Source of the DNA: Desmodesmus armatus
Taxonomy: Eukaryota; Chlorophyta; Chlorophyceae; Sphaeropleales; Scenedesmaceae
Reading direction: 5' to 3'
Assembly (NCBI GenBank): GCA_007449985.2
Contig: VIIQ02000106.1
Location: 310,001-374,000 of the forward strand
Length of the DNA stretch: 64,000 bases
Shown here: piece by piece, positions 52,398 through 63,695 of the stretch
Layout: the number at the start of each line of letters is the position of its first letter
Position numbering within the stretch: position 1 is the first letter of the stretch
The notes under the pieces: model-generated
Told to the model about the DNA's origin: nothing
Databases searched by the model: none
The model's input: the letters and a program-made list of their open reading frames with translations, nothing else
Program-made: the position numbers and the translations under genes

Positions 52398-55176
52398 GAA
52401 GTCGACCCTTGGACGAGGTGATCTGAACGATGGTTCTTGCGCTCGTTGACCAATCGCGGTGATTTGCTGTTGAAGCCAGCTTGAACCGCATAAAAAATAA
52501 GAATGGTTTTGGTGCCCGAAGGCGAGAGGAAACGTAGACCGTAGCCTTGCTGCTCAGCTGTGGTAAACCACTGGACTCACGCTGCCAGACACAAAGTGCG
52601 AGAAAGATGAATGAAGATGCAAATGAATGCAAGGGGCCGCCACCCGTATGAAGTGCTTGTCGTCACAGTATCGCATCTATCTCCTCGTCCAAGACCAGCT
52701 ACCTTGGGAACAACCTTGGCATTACCTGCAACAGAACACCCCGAACCTGTCAGACCAGGTAGTCCAAGAACGCTTCAAAGATGCACAGTGATGACATGTA
52801 GATGGATGGCGGCTTGAACCGCATGTTATCTTTTTAAGAAACATGAGTGACGGCAAGAGTCAAGTTGTGATGTCATTTTTAAAACAGCCAGCTGTACGGG
52901 CAACCGTGCTGGCCGGGCTGTTGGTGCACCACTGCGGCGAGCTAGGACACAGAGCAAGAATGTTGCAACTGCTGGTCGAGCATACAACAGGCCGGGCGCA
53001 GCCAATGCACAGGGCCGGGGGTCTCGTCATGACCGTCATGAGCGCTGATCAGCGCCTCACACCCCACCATGGGGCATGCCAGTTGCTGCAGTCCTCACTG
53101 AGTGAAAGTGAATGATTCACAAAAGCTCAACTTGGATTTCATCCCAACTGAGGTTGCCAGGCAGCTACACTGCACAGCAAACCTGCACTGACAACTGTTG
53201 TTACAAAGCTGACCGTCTCTGGCAGCAGGCGCACAACCAGTCACGGTGTATGCAGGACGGCATTTGATGTCGATTTACTTTGCCGTCAACCTCACCCCAC
53301 TGTTGCTGGCGGAACCGAACGGTACACAGCAGTCTCTGCCGTGCATTGGCAGCTGCCTCTGACGGCAGCTGCAAGCTACTACTGACAGTCAGCCAAGCTG
53401 TCAGCTTCCATGTCCGTCAGCTACATCGCCACCTGATGTGCAGCCACCCTGACGCGTTGATCAACACTGCCAGCACACATGACAAAACGTGGGCAGTTCT
53501 GTGCAGTCTACCAGCGTTGGCTTGGACACAGTCCTCCCAAGCATTCCTCTATGCATCCCGTCTTCCTGCGGAGGGGATGCAGAGAGGCAACGCTAAAGCG
53601 AACGGCGTTGTGTGGCAGGGAGCTTTGCACCTCCACTCAAAAAAGCAACCTGCAAACTCACATGAACACGAACACAGCCAGGCACATGTACAAGCCTAGG
53701 TACAGCTAACCCAGAAACAAGTGACCAAAAGGGTCAGGTGCGCTGGTAGGGTCCTGCACAACCAACCAACACACCGCTTTATGTGTGGGGCATATTGCGT
53801 GGCCCAAAACCTTCCAAGGCCCCCACAGCACTTGAACCCTACAAGAGGCAGCCCACCAAAGAGACACAGCAGTAGCGGCACTTGACAAGTGCCCCGCACC
53901 AGAAACAACATTACACATGTAAACACAACGTCCAGATAGTATAGTACAGAGAGTCTTTTGACAAAGCACGTCATTTGATTGGGCCTCGGCAAACGGGCGG
54001 CCCATTTCAGGCAGGCCCAAGCCTGCAGGGCCATCTGAAAGGCGCCCAGGCAGCAGGCTAACACAAATACAGCTGGTGAAGTAACAGACACCACCATACA
54101 CAGTGCCAGGTATCAGAAGTGTGTCCTCACAAGTAACTCAGCTGGCTAGCTGGGACACCATCTGCTGGTGAGCATCCTAGTTGGCACAGCAAGCGTTGTG
54201 GGGTTTGCTAAGCGGCCCAGACTGCATATGTCACACATCAAGGGGGACTGCAAGCGACGCAGTGCAGAGTCTGCAGCAGCTTCTGCTGCTGCCCGGTGGC
54301 CCCAAAAGTGAGACACGCAAATAAACTGCGACACAGCACGAACTGCTGCACAGCGTAGCTGCGCTGCGAGACTGTGCTGAGCACCAGCCACTGACCCCCA
54401 AGCAAGCTAACACCACACAAGAACCTCAAGAGAAGCACACATGACCCCCCGCAAACCAACACCAACACCAAACAAGAACCTCAAAGGAAGCACACATGCG
54501 CTCCACTCTCACAGCAGCTCGCCTCTGTCTCACAATGAATCAGCAACCCATCCATTGCATTGTTCTGCCTTTTCAGGTGCACACAAGGGCAGCAGCAGGT
54601 CAAAACCCTGCTGACAGCACAAGAGCAGCACACGCGAAGCTTCCTAGCTTGAAACCACTCCATACAGCGTCACTGAATACACAGTGATGGTGCATCAAGC
54701 TACCTATAGGTCTCAGATAGCTATCTGAGACCATGCCCATCAGCAGATGGGCAGAGGAACACACTGCTGCAAGCATCACAGGAACTGCAGGCCTGCGCAA
54801 GACTGCATGCACCAACCAGACACACAGCCACGCCGATTTGTGCCTGCCAAGCAGGCAAGCAAGCAGCATCTCTCACCCACTCCACAAATACAGGATCCAA
54901 CAGACATGAGAATACAGTAAGTCACAAGAGGCTTGCAAAGCCGCAGTAAGCCACAGAAACTTGCGCTGCCAACAGCGTGCTGTGCATGCGATCCCCACCA
55001 GGCATGCGCAACAGCTGCCAGACAGTGCATGTACACACAGAGACACCATGCAACACCAGCATGCATTGGCCAGCTTCCCCTGCCATCAGACAGCTTCTGG
55101 AGACCGTAGCTGCTGAAACGCAGCCCCTTCCATGCTGCTTGCTGACAGTGGGGTTGTTTGCCGCACCGCTGCATGC
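52398..55176. other. intergenic between the MYND-type gene and the HAD gene
   Basis: No supported gene. Open frames at 52843-53115 (+) and 53696-54097 (-, hydrophobic) lack family resemblance and partner exons. A ~35-bp near-tandem duplication lies at 54411-54445 and 54468-54502. Part is presumably the 3' UTR of the HAD gene. Confidence 0.5.
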
Positions 55177-58100
55177 CTACAGCATGGCGTTCATGGTCCT
55201 GCGCCTGCGCTTGTTGCCGTCATCGTCATCGTCATTTTTCTGTTGCTTCTGCGGGTCACACAGTTAGTGCAGGCAGCAGTGCAGGCGGGTGAGGTTTGTC
55301 CATGAAAACAAGCAACATCCAACATCCAATCAAGCGCCGTGATCCTGCTCACACACGTACCGCCAAGCCAGCCACTGCAAGGACCAAATAATAGCATGCC
55401 GATGCTGTGTGTGCCAAGCCGGCACTTGTGATGTATGGATGCGTACATATAGAAGTGCTGAGTATCCTGTATAAACCTTGCTGGTCTGTAGACTCCTGTG
55501 GTGTAGCTCGACAGACTTTATGCAGCACACCGTTGGTATCTGGCAAATTGTTTGCAGTGCACTTATGGCTGGAGTCAGCCTGACCAACCCACCATGAGGT
55601 CCATGTGCTCGTGGCCCATGTTTGCAAACATGCGGCGAAGGTTGATCACTGACAGCTCCGTCAGGCTGCCGCAAGTGATGTCTGCATTCTTCAGCTGGTG
55701 CGGCCGGTACGCCCCCTGCAGGGCAAACACACCAACCAGACCAGTGGTGTGCGGCACAACAATGGTGACACCGAGGTATCAAGGCCAGACGCCACCAAAC
55801 TCTGCCCAGCATTCCCTCAGCCTACCCGCAAAACCCTGCACACGCCTCGCATGTACCGCAACTGCGCCTCGTTGTGCACTTGCTGCCGAGACGCGGCACG
55901 GGTTCTGGCACATAGCCCCCCCCCCCCCCCCCCGGCATGTACAATGTGTGCTTGCTCCCACCCCATGCAACCCTGAACCCCAGCTTCCAAACCCTGAACC
56001 CCACCTGCACTGCGACAGCCTTGAGGGTGCAGTTGTGCGCTGCCGTAATGCCGCGCGGGCTGCTGTCAAAGAAGACACAGAAGTTTGGCGCCCGGCCCAA
56101 CTTGATGGAGGCCGTCAGCAGACGCTGGCTGATGGTGTCAAGCTCGTCTTCTGCTGTGACCAGGGCCTGGAAGTGGTCGTGCAGGGTCATGCGGGCAAGG
56201 GCGGCCTGCAAGGCAAACAGGTGGGTAGGCAGCCGGTGAAACATAGCACCAGCAATGAGTGAGATAGTAGCAAGTATTACATCTTCTGCTGTCACCAGAG
56301 TCTGGAAGTGGTCATGCAGGGTCATGCGGGCCAAAGCAGCTGCAGGGCAGATGTTTACACCGGGGTTCCATAGAAAAAAGGAAACGCAAAACTGAACACA
56401 AAAACTAGCGGCGAACAACTACGAGGGAACAAAGGAAGATGCGTTATGGCATTTGGTGGGAGTGCATGCGTGCTTGAAAGTGCCACTCATGCTGTTCGCG
56501 TCTGCACCTACCTGCACTGTTTGCCTGTCCAAAGCTGAGACCAGGGCACAAGGCACATTGAAACGACCCAGGGTGTCCAACCACTCACGCACACCGGGCT
56601 GTGGCCTGCAGACACCACATCACATCACAGCACAGCAGATCAGGATGTTGCTGCTGTGCGGTCCATACCCCCCCACAGCGACAGCAACACATGCCGCGCA
56701 TCATAAGCAAGCTCAAGCAACCCTCAAGCACCCCCACATGAATCGCCCACAGCAGCAAAAGCTGCTAAATTTGATTAGCCAGACAGCCCAGCAACAGCAC
56801 AGCCGCACCATACTCACTGGTTGTGTGTTGCCAGCAGCTTTCCCGCCAGCTCAGCATGCTGCATGGCCAGCTGGCAGGCTGCCTTGCGGTCAGACGCCCA
56901 GCGCAACAACCGCACCACAGCAACCTCTGGAGACATCATCTGCAGCAACGCAAAGCATGGCAGTAAAGCAGTGGTGAGCTGTATAGGCATGTGCAAGTGG
57001 CATAGGGGTACACTGTAACTGCAGAGTGCGCAGCAGCTGCACCACAGCAGCTTCTCAGGCTGCAACGCACAGCAGAGCGGCATGGGTCAACATAATACGG
57101 TGAGGCGAGACGGGACATGGGTCAACATAATACGGTGAGGCGAGACCTCTTGCTGGAGCGGTGCCGCGAGTTGGGAGTACATGGTCCCTTCATGGACATG
57201 CTGGTCGCCATGTATGACCGTGTTTGCTGTCAGGTGGCCGTTAATGGTGAGCTGGGTGAGGTTTTCACCACAGCCTCAGGCACCAAGCAGGGTAGCGAAC
57301 TTAGCCCTCTCTTGTTTGGCTTGTTCATAGAGCTCTTGCATTACATGTTCAGGCATAAGCTGCCAGGGGCAGGGCCGGTGCTTAGTGGGCTGCATGTGCC
57401 AGATGTCATGTATGCTGATGACGTTGGTCTCCTGAGCTTTGAGCAGGGCGAATTGCAGGAGCTTGTTGATGTGTTGGGTGTCTTCTGCCACCTGTTTGGG
57501 ATGGAGGTCAATCTTGCCCCGCACAAGACTTGTGCCGTTTGATTCCGCCAGCGTGGCATGAAGGTGCCGGCAGGGTTCCGTCTTGTGTATCGAGGGCGCG
57601 AGATTGCGCGGCAGAGTGAGTACGTTTATTTGGGTGTGCGCGTGCATGAGACCCGTGGGCTTCTGGGCGCCTCTGATGCTCTGGCGGTGTCTGGCAGCAA
57701 GGCAATGCATGCCATGCTGACCCGTTGTCGCCGCTCCTGTTTGACTCAGTTTGACATCAAGTGCAGAATGTTCGATATACTTGTTGAGCCAGTCCTTTCG
57801 TATGCATCTCACATATGGGGACCCGCGATATTTGCTAAGCGCCTGCAGAACACGCCTTACGATACCCAGGCCGAGAAGGTACACACATCGTTCTTGCGCA
57901 TCACGACTGGGTCTATCAAAGGCATTGCCACTGATGTCGTGTACAGGGACATGCATCGTCGACCCATTATGTATCACTGGGTGGTGCTGGCTGCGCGATG
58001 GTGGACAAAGTTGTCTGATGCTCGTGACGATCAGCCGAGATCCCTGGCGGGGTGTGTGTGGCGTGAGGATGTCGCGCTTGCACTTGCAGGTTGTCGGGAG

Positions 58101-61100
58101 TGTTGGTCCTCTTGTTTCCTGCAAACTATGTGCTCGTTGCAGTTGCTTGCTGGTGATTGGCGGCAGCAGTCGCTTGACTGGGTGATGCAACAGAGGTGGG
58201 AGGAGTCTGCAGTGCAGGCCGCGCTGGCTGCCCTATTCAGGGCCCGGTGGCGAGGTCTCACCCAAGGTGACCCACGCTCCGCCCCTTCTATCGGCATTCA
58301 CAAGCTTACACATCATGCATGGGTCTACCCGCTAGATCCTGGCTTCAATCCCTTCTCAAGGGCGATGCACCCCCGCATATCAAGTTGTGCCTGCCCTTTG
58401 ATGTAGCGCGTAACCTTGCCCAGTTGCGTATTGGTTCAGCCCACCTTGAAATAGAACAGGGCCGTAAGCGAAGGGTCTCTGTGCCCCGTGCTGACCGCCT
58501 GTGTCGATTGTGTTGTGGAGAGGATGCTACCTTGGCCCACCGCCAAGCTGTACTGGCAAGGACAGGAACTAGTCGTAATGTGGAAGACTTGAAGCACTTC
58601 CTGTTGGAGTGCCCTGTTTACGATGATTTGCGCGCCGCTTGCCCAGCCTTCCCCTGTCTGATGCTGTGGTACTGGACGACCCTGAATGTGTGCGATCAGT
58701 GTTTCAACATGGAGAGCAGTCTGCGTTGGCATACACTCTGTACAAGATGAAAGTGCGCCGGGCGCGCCTTCTGGGCTGACTTTGGGTATCTGACCTGACA
58801 AGGGGTATTTCTTGGTGCTGCTGCCTGCTGGATCCTAGCTGTTTGCTTCCCACTTCTGCACAAGGTTGTCGTGTTGCCTCAGGATGTCAATGAAGTCTCC
58901 TTTGCTGTCTTGCTTTGAATCAGGCTACTATCTGGTGTAGGTGGTGCAAACCACTGACGGGGATCGGGGTTTTTCCCCACCTTAGTGTTTCAACCGGTTC
59001 AACCCTGGCAGGCAATGCCATTGATGTATGGCGAATGTGTCTGCGTGTAACATTTTCTTCCCCAATAATGTGTCAGCAGGTGCATGTGAAGATGGGTTGC
59101 TCTGTGCTACGGCGTGAACAACAGCTACACGACGATTTTTGGGGCATCACCTGCAGCGGCACCATCACCATGCAGAGCATAGCTGTACAGCGGCGGTGAA
59201 ATGTATAGGCCCAGCTCGCACTCCCGGCCGGGTTAACTCCGCTGTTGCGTGTGTGGCCAGCCGATGGGGGTCCCCCCCTATACCATGAAATTATATGGGC
59301 CCAGCTTTGTAGAAGTGCTACAGCCCCCTGAGTTACAAACCCCACAACACACAAATCCTGCCATGAAAAGGCCAACACGCACCTGCAGCTCTGGGTGGTG
59401 TAGCAGCCCCTGGGGCAGCGGCAGGCCTTGCTCCTGTGCCAGCTGTGTCCAAGCCTCCCTCCTGATGGTGGCTAGGTCAGCCTGCAACACACAGCACAGC
59501 ACAGCACGGCGTCACACCAGGATCTGCTTAGGCAGTGGACAGCATCCTGATGTAATGGGGAAGAAAATGTTACACGCAGACACATTCGCCACACATCAAT
59601 GGCATTGCCTGCCAGGGTTGAACCGGTTGAAACACTAAGGTGGGGAAAAACCCCGATCCCCGTCAGTGGTTTGCACCACCTACACCAGATAGTAGCCTGA
59701 TTCAAAGCAAGAAGCAAAGGAGACTTCATTGACATCCTGAGGCAACACGACAACCTTGTACAGAAGTGGGAAGCAAACAGCTAGGATCCAGCATGCAGCA
59801 GCACCAAGAAATACCCCTTGTCAGGTCAGATGCCCAAAGTCAGCCCAAGAAGGCGCGCCCGGCGCACTTTCATCTTGTACAGAGTGTATGCCAACGCAGA
59901 CTGCTCTCCATGTTGAAACACTGATCGCACACATTCAGGGTCGTCCAGTACCACAGCATCAGACAGGGGGAAGGCCGGCAAGCGGCGCGCAAATCATCGT
60001 AAACAGGGCACTCCAACAGGAAGTGCTTCAAGTCTTCCACATTACGACTAGTTCTTGTCCTTGCCAGTACAGCTTGGCGGTGGGCCAGGGTAGCATCCTC
60101 TCCACAACACACTCGACACAGGCGGTCAGCACGGGGCACAGAGACCCTTCGCTTACGTCCCTGTTCTATTTCAAGGTGGGCTGAACCAATACGCAACTGG
60201 GCAAGGTTACGCGCTACATCAAAGGGCAGGCACAACTTGATATGCGGAGGCGCATCGTCCCTTGAGAAGGGATTGAAGCCAGGATCTAGCGGGTAGACCC
60301 ATGCATGATGTGTAAGCTTGTGAATGCCGATAGAAGGGGCGGAACGCGGGTCACCTTGGGTGAGACCTCGCCACCGGGCCCTGAATAGGGCAGCCAGCGC
60401 GGCCTGCACTGCAGACTCCTCCCACCTCTGTTGCATCACCCAGTCAAGCGACTGCTGCCGCCAGTCACCAGCAAGCAACTGCAACGAGCACATAGTTTGC
60501 AGGAAACAAGAGGACCAACACTCCCGACAACCTGCAAGTGCAAGCGCTACATCCTCACGCCACACACACCCCGCCAGGGATCTCGGCTGATCGTCACGAG
60601 CATCAGACAACTTTGTCCACCATCGCGCAGCCAGCACCACCCAGTGATACATAATGGGTCGACGATGCATGTCCCTGTACACGACATCAGTGGCAATGCC
60701 TTTGATAGACCCAGTCGTGATGCGCAAGAACGATGTGTGTACCTTCTCGGCCTGGGTATCGTAAGGCGTGTTCTGCAGGCGCTTAGCAAATATCGCGGGT
60801 CCCCATATGTGAGATGCATACGAAAGGACTGGCTCAACAAGTATATCGAACATTCTGCACTTGATGTCAAACTGAGTTGCTGCGGCTTCCCGTGCTGTTG
60901 CTGCGGCTTCCCGTGTCCAATGCTACCACCACCTCTCGAACTGTTTGGGGCTGCTCTTACTGTGTTAATGTGACATTGCTGCTCTGTGATCCAGCCGTGG
61001 TTCACACTGCTGCAGGACTCACCACGACACCGTCAAAGTTGAACACCATGCCAAAGGCTTCGTGGGGGTGCTGCAAGCACAGCAACAGCAAGCATACATG

Positions 61101-63695
61101 CAGTCAGCACAACACCCAGCACGCAGTGACACAGGCGGCTAACCAAGTGGCTTCAAGATGTAGCACTGCTGGCAGCGGTGTGTTGGTGTGCTCATGATGA
61201 GCAAGACACCCTGCTGGATCCAGCAACCACCCTCAAACTTGAGTTTAGACAAGCTATCCCAGGTTGCTGATCCACTCCTGCTTCTCAAGGCCGCATAAAA
61301 TAAACATCTGAGCAGCTCGGAAAGCGCAGAGCATGAAACATGCTACACATTATGCACCAGACTGCGCGCTGATCAGTTTGGCAAGCCCACCCATCCACAG
61401 AACTGGGAAAGACTGAATCTGAGCCACTGCTACCGGCATGAATGGGACAGATCAACTACAGGCGATCAGCTCCATTCATGCCGGTAGCAGTGGCTCAATC
61501 ACAATCTTCCCCAGCTGCCGACAGCATGCACCCTGGTGCTGGCTGAGATGGGACCAAACTACTGCTACAATGGGGAAGAAATGTTACACGCAGACACATT
61601 CGCCACACATCAATGGCATTGCCTGCCAGGGTTGAACCGGTTGAAACACTAAGGTGGGGAAAAACCCCGATCCCCGTCAGTGGTTTGCACCACCTACACC
61701 AGATAGTAGCCTGATTCAAAGCAAGACAGCAAAGGAGACTTCATTGACATCCTGATGCAACACGACAACCTTGTGCAGAAGTGGGAAGCAAACAGCTAGG
61801 ATCCAGCGGGCAGCAGCACCAAGAAATACCCCTTGTCAGGTCAGATACCCAAAGTCAGCCCAAGAAGGCGCGCCCGGCGCACTTTCATCTTGTACAGAGT
61901 GTATGCCAACGCAGACTGCTCTCCATGTTGAAACACTGATCGCACACATTCAGGGTCGTCCAGTACCACAGCATCAGACAGGGGAAGGCTGGGCAAGCGG
62001 CGCGCAAATCATCGTAAACAGGGCACTCCAACAGCGGCAGCCGTGGAAGGGACTGATCCCCTGCTGCCATGCTGGAAGGACTGATCTACTGCTGCCAGCA
62101 TGCAGCCTAAAGCAGCGCTGGAGGATAAGATCCACTTCCAGTGGGTCCTATCCTCCGGCGCTGCACCGGGCTGCATGCTGGCAGCAGTAGATGCTAACAT
62201 GCTGGACGAGACCGATCCACTGCTGCCACCATGGGATTGGCGATCATTCAAAGTAGTCCATGCATCCCTCCCTACCTGTGCATACCTTGGACTCCAAACT
62301 GAATGTTGGCAGCAGTATGTTGGCAGCAGTGTATCAGTCCCCTCCCAGGCTGGCAGCAGTAAATCACCCTCCCTGCCAGTTCTATGGATAGATGGGCCTT
62401 CGGAAGGTCCATCTCCATCGAACTGGCAGGGAGTGTGATCCACTGCTGCCAGCCTGGGACGGGACTGATACACTGCTGCCAACATGACATTGGCAATCCA
62501 GAGTAATCCATGCATCCCTCCCTACCTGTGCATACCCGAGGCTGATACATTACTGCCAGCAGAAAATTGGCATGAAGAGTAGCAGTCCATGCATGCCTCC
62601 CTACCTGTGCATGCCTGAGGCGCAGCGCTCCTGCAGGGCGCATGTGGTCGTTGAGGGCCTCTACGTCCACACGCAGCGGACCAGCAGACACATAGTGCAT
62701 GAAGCCCTGCACACAGTGGATGGAAGCAAACACATCGTTTATACCGTTGAAGGAGCGTGATGTTGTGGTGTGCTGTGCTGCGCTGCAGCAGTGCTGTGAC
62801 GTGCACTGCAACATGCTGTCGACCAGCAGACACATAGTGCATGAAGCCCTGCACACAGACGACGACAGAACACATGCGATCTGCAGCGCAACTATGCAAT
62901 GGTGTGATGTGATGTGCACTGCTACATGCGTTGGACCAGCAGCCACATAGTGCATGCAGCTGTGCACACAGTGGGCAGTACAACGCATGCTATCTGTTGC
63001 TGCAGCGCTTGTATGATGTGTTGTGCTGTGCGCTGCTACATGCAGGTGCCCCCACTGCTGTGTGCTGTGCCCTGCCACATGCAGGGGGTCCAGCACAGAC
63101 AGAGTGTATGAAGCCCTGCACGGACAGAAGAATTGTGCTAGCATGCGGTCTGTAGCATTGCAGCTGCCTTTGCTGTGTTGCTGTGAGAGATATTGACTGC
63201 TGCACAAGCCAAGCAGCGCGGGTGATATTGGTGTACCCACACTGAAAACAGGCTCTCACACCATATGCACTCCTAGTGCAGCTACAGCTTCCTTTTTGGG
63301 GGCTGACAGCTGCAGCTATGGCTCGAAATTGGGGAGCAGCATGCACAATGGGATAGCTCCAAGGCCTGTGTGCACTGTGACAGGCTGCATGCAGCGCATG
63401 ATCAGGCACACAGGCAACACGTGGTCGTGAGCACAGCAATGACCAAGCATGCACCCACCTCTCCTCTTTCACTGCCCACGGGCTGTGCGCTGCCCAAGAG
63501 GTTATACAGCTTCTGTGCTGAGTATGATGGCCGTGCAGACGCTGGATGCTCCTCGCCAGCACCACCAGCATCACCCTTGGCAGCAGCAGCGCGGGTTACC
63601 CTCCTACCACTGCTGTGGGTTCTGCTGCATGCTGCCACACCCCGATGGTGCTGCCCAGCAGCAAAACAGTTTTGTTTCTGCAGCAACGTCTGCAT
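55177..63695 (-). CDS. HAD-superfamily phosphatase-like protein, plastid-type (plant PYRP2-like), nine exons
   Basis: Exons in order: 63695-63459, 62706-62605, 61070-61023, 59481-59383, 56939-56818, 56605-56512, 56205-56005, 55715-55593, 55248-55177. All are GT-AG with matching phases, giving 365 residues, close to the plant relatives. Residues 1-45 look like a transit peptide. The HAD core shows motif I FNFDG (N124, D126), motif II Ser226 in VSALD, motif III Lys269 and motif IV Asp281 in FFDSSPRGITAAHN. It ends with an acidic/basic tail (KNDDDDDGNKRRRR). Plant homologues, as I recall (At4g11570 type), are assigned to pyrimidine-phosphate dephosphorylation in riboflavin synthesis. Here the nucleophile Asp of motif I is Asn, so activity is doubtful. 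Introns hold three LINE fragments and several foldbacks. Exon structure is firm; the PYRP2 name is inference. Confidence 0.85.
56281..56346 (-). repeat. exon-edge echo of HAD exon 56205-56005 (acceptor side)
   Basis: A degenerate copy of the acceptor and first ~60 nt of the exon lies ~135 nt upstream in the intron. It reads ALARMTLHDHFQTLVTAED against ALARMTLHDHFQALVTAED in the real exon. Confidence 0.8.
57081..57146 (+). repeat. 31-bp tandem duplication at a LINE 5' junction
   Basis: The sequence starting catgggtcaacataatacgg is present twice (57081 and 57117), the second copy running directly into LINE coding sequence near 57140. Confidence 0.75.
57131..59065 (+). mobile_element. 5'-truncated LINE fragment 1 (reverse-transcriptase pseudogene)
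   Basis: Starts inside the reverse-transcriptase domain ([13 protein letters not shown]), contains [14 protein letters not shown] and YADD, and ends with the LINE 3' UTR. Related to but diverged from the 8-14 kb copy. Disabled by an in-frame TGA near 57541, a 1-base deletion near 58362 and a frame shift near 58652. It lies in the HAD intron between exons 59481-59383 and 56939-56818, antisense to that gene. Confidence 0.88.
59066..59555. other. loop between the inverted LINE fragments
   Basis: 490 bp separating the two LINE 3' ends. It contains HAD exon 59481-59383 with its acceptor and donor, and nothing else recognisable. Confidence 0.7.
59556..60877 (-). mobile_element. 5'-truncated LINE fragment 2, inverted copy of fragment 1
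   Basis: 1,322 bp nearly identical to about 57745-59065 in reverse orientation. It keeps the reading frame where fragment 1 has a deletion near 58362 but shares its frame shift in the C-terminal region. It lies in the HAD intron between exons 61070-61023 and 59481-59383, in the sense of that gene. A 21-bp tandem duplication follows at its 5' break. Confidence 0.88.
61420..61497. repeat. perfect 26-bp inverted repeat (hairpin)
   Basis: Arms 61420-61445 and 61472-61497 are exactly complementary, with a 26-nt loop. It lies in a HAD intron next to LINE fragment 3. Confidence 0.8.
61570..62034 (-). mobile_element. 5'-truncated LINE fragment 3
   Basis: 465 bp covering only the last ~50 codons and the 3' UTR of the same LINE lineage, with the same C-terminal frame shift as fragments 1 and 2. 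It sits in the HAD intron between exons 62706-62605 and 61070-61023. Confidence 0.85.
62087..62189. repeat. foldback repeat A in a HAD intron
   Basis: About 103 nt whose halves pair over ~45-48 bp with few mismatches (outer arms tactgctgccagcatgcagc and complement; inner arms around gcgctggaggata). Confidence 0.8.
62256..62540 (-). repeat. two exon-edge echoes of HAD exon 62706-62605 (donor side)
   Basis: The exon end with its CAG/GTAGGGAGG donor and following intron bases recurs at about 62256-62283 and 62509-62532, besides the real site at 62588-62610. Confidence 0.7.
62317..62485. repeat. foldback repeat B in a HAD intron
   Basis: About 169 nt forming a stem of roughly 80 bp centred near 62401 (ccttcgg loop), with about 90% pairing. 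It shares the actgctgcca motif with foldback A and with nearby copies at about 62080 and 62218. Confidence 0.8.
62680..63110 (-). repeat. exon-edge echoes of HAD exon 62706-62605 (acceptor side), ~115-150-bp tandem units
   Basis: The tgtgtgcag acceptor and first ~30 nt of the exon (reading GFMHYVSAG in the true copy at 62706) are repeated upstream in the intron near 62846, 62965 and 63118, with decreasing similarity, giving an irregular tandem array. Confidence 0.7.

Noticed and set aside
52843..53115. 90-codon plus-strand frame with ATG
   Set aside because: No domain or neighbouring exon supports it; typical of chance frames in this GC-rich DNA.
53696..54097. 133-codon hydrophobic minus-strand frame
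   Set aside because: Could mimic a membrane protein, but there is no family match and it probably lies in the 3' UTR side of the HAD gene.
58915..61719. Three near-identical small frames reading MNQATIWCRWCKPL (58915-59199, 59472-59753, 61495-61719)
   Set aside because: They are translations of the LINE 3' UTR repeated in the three fragments, not genes.
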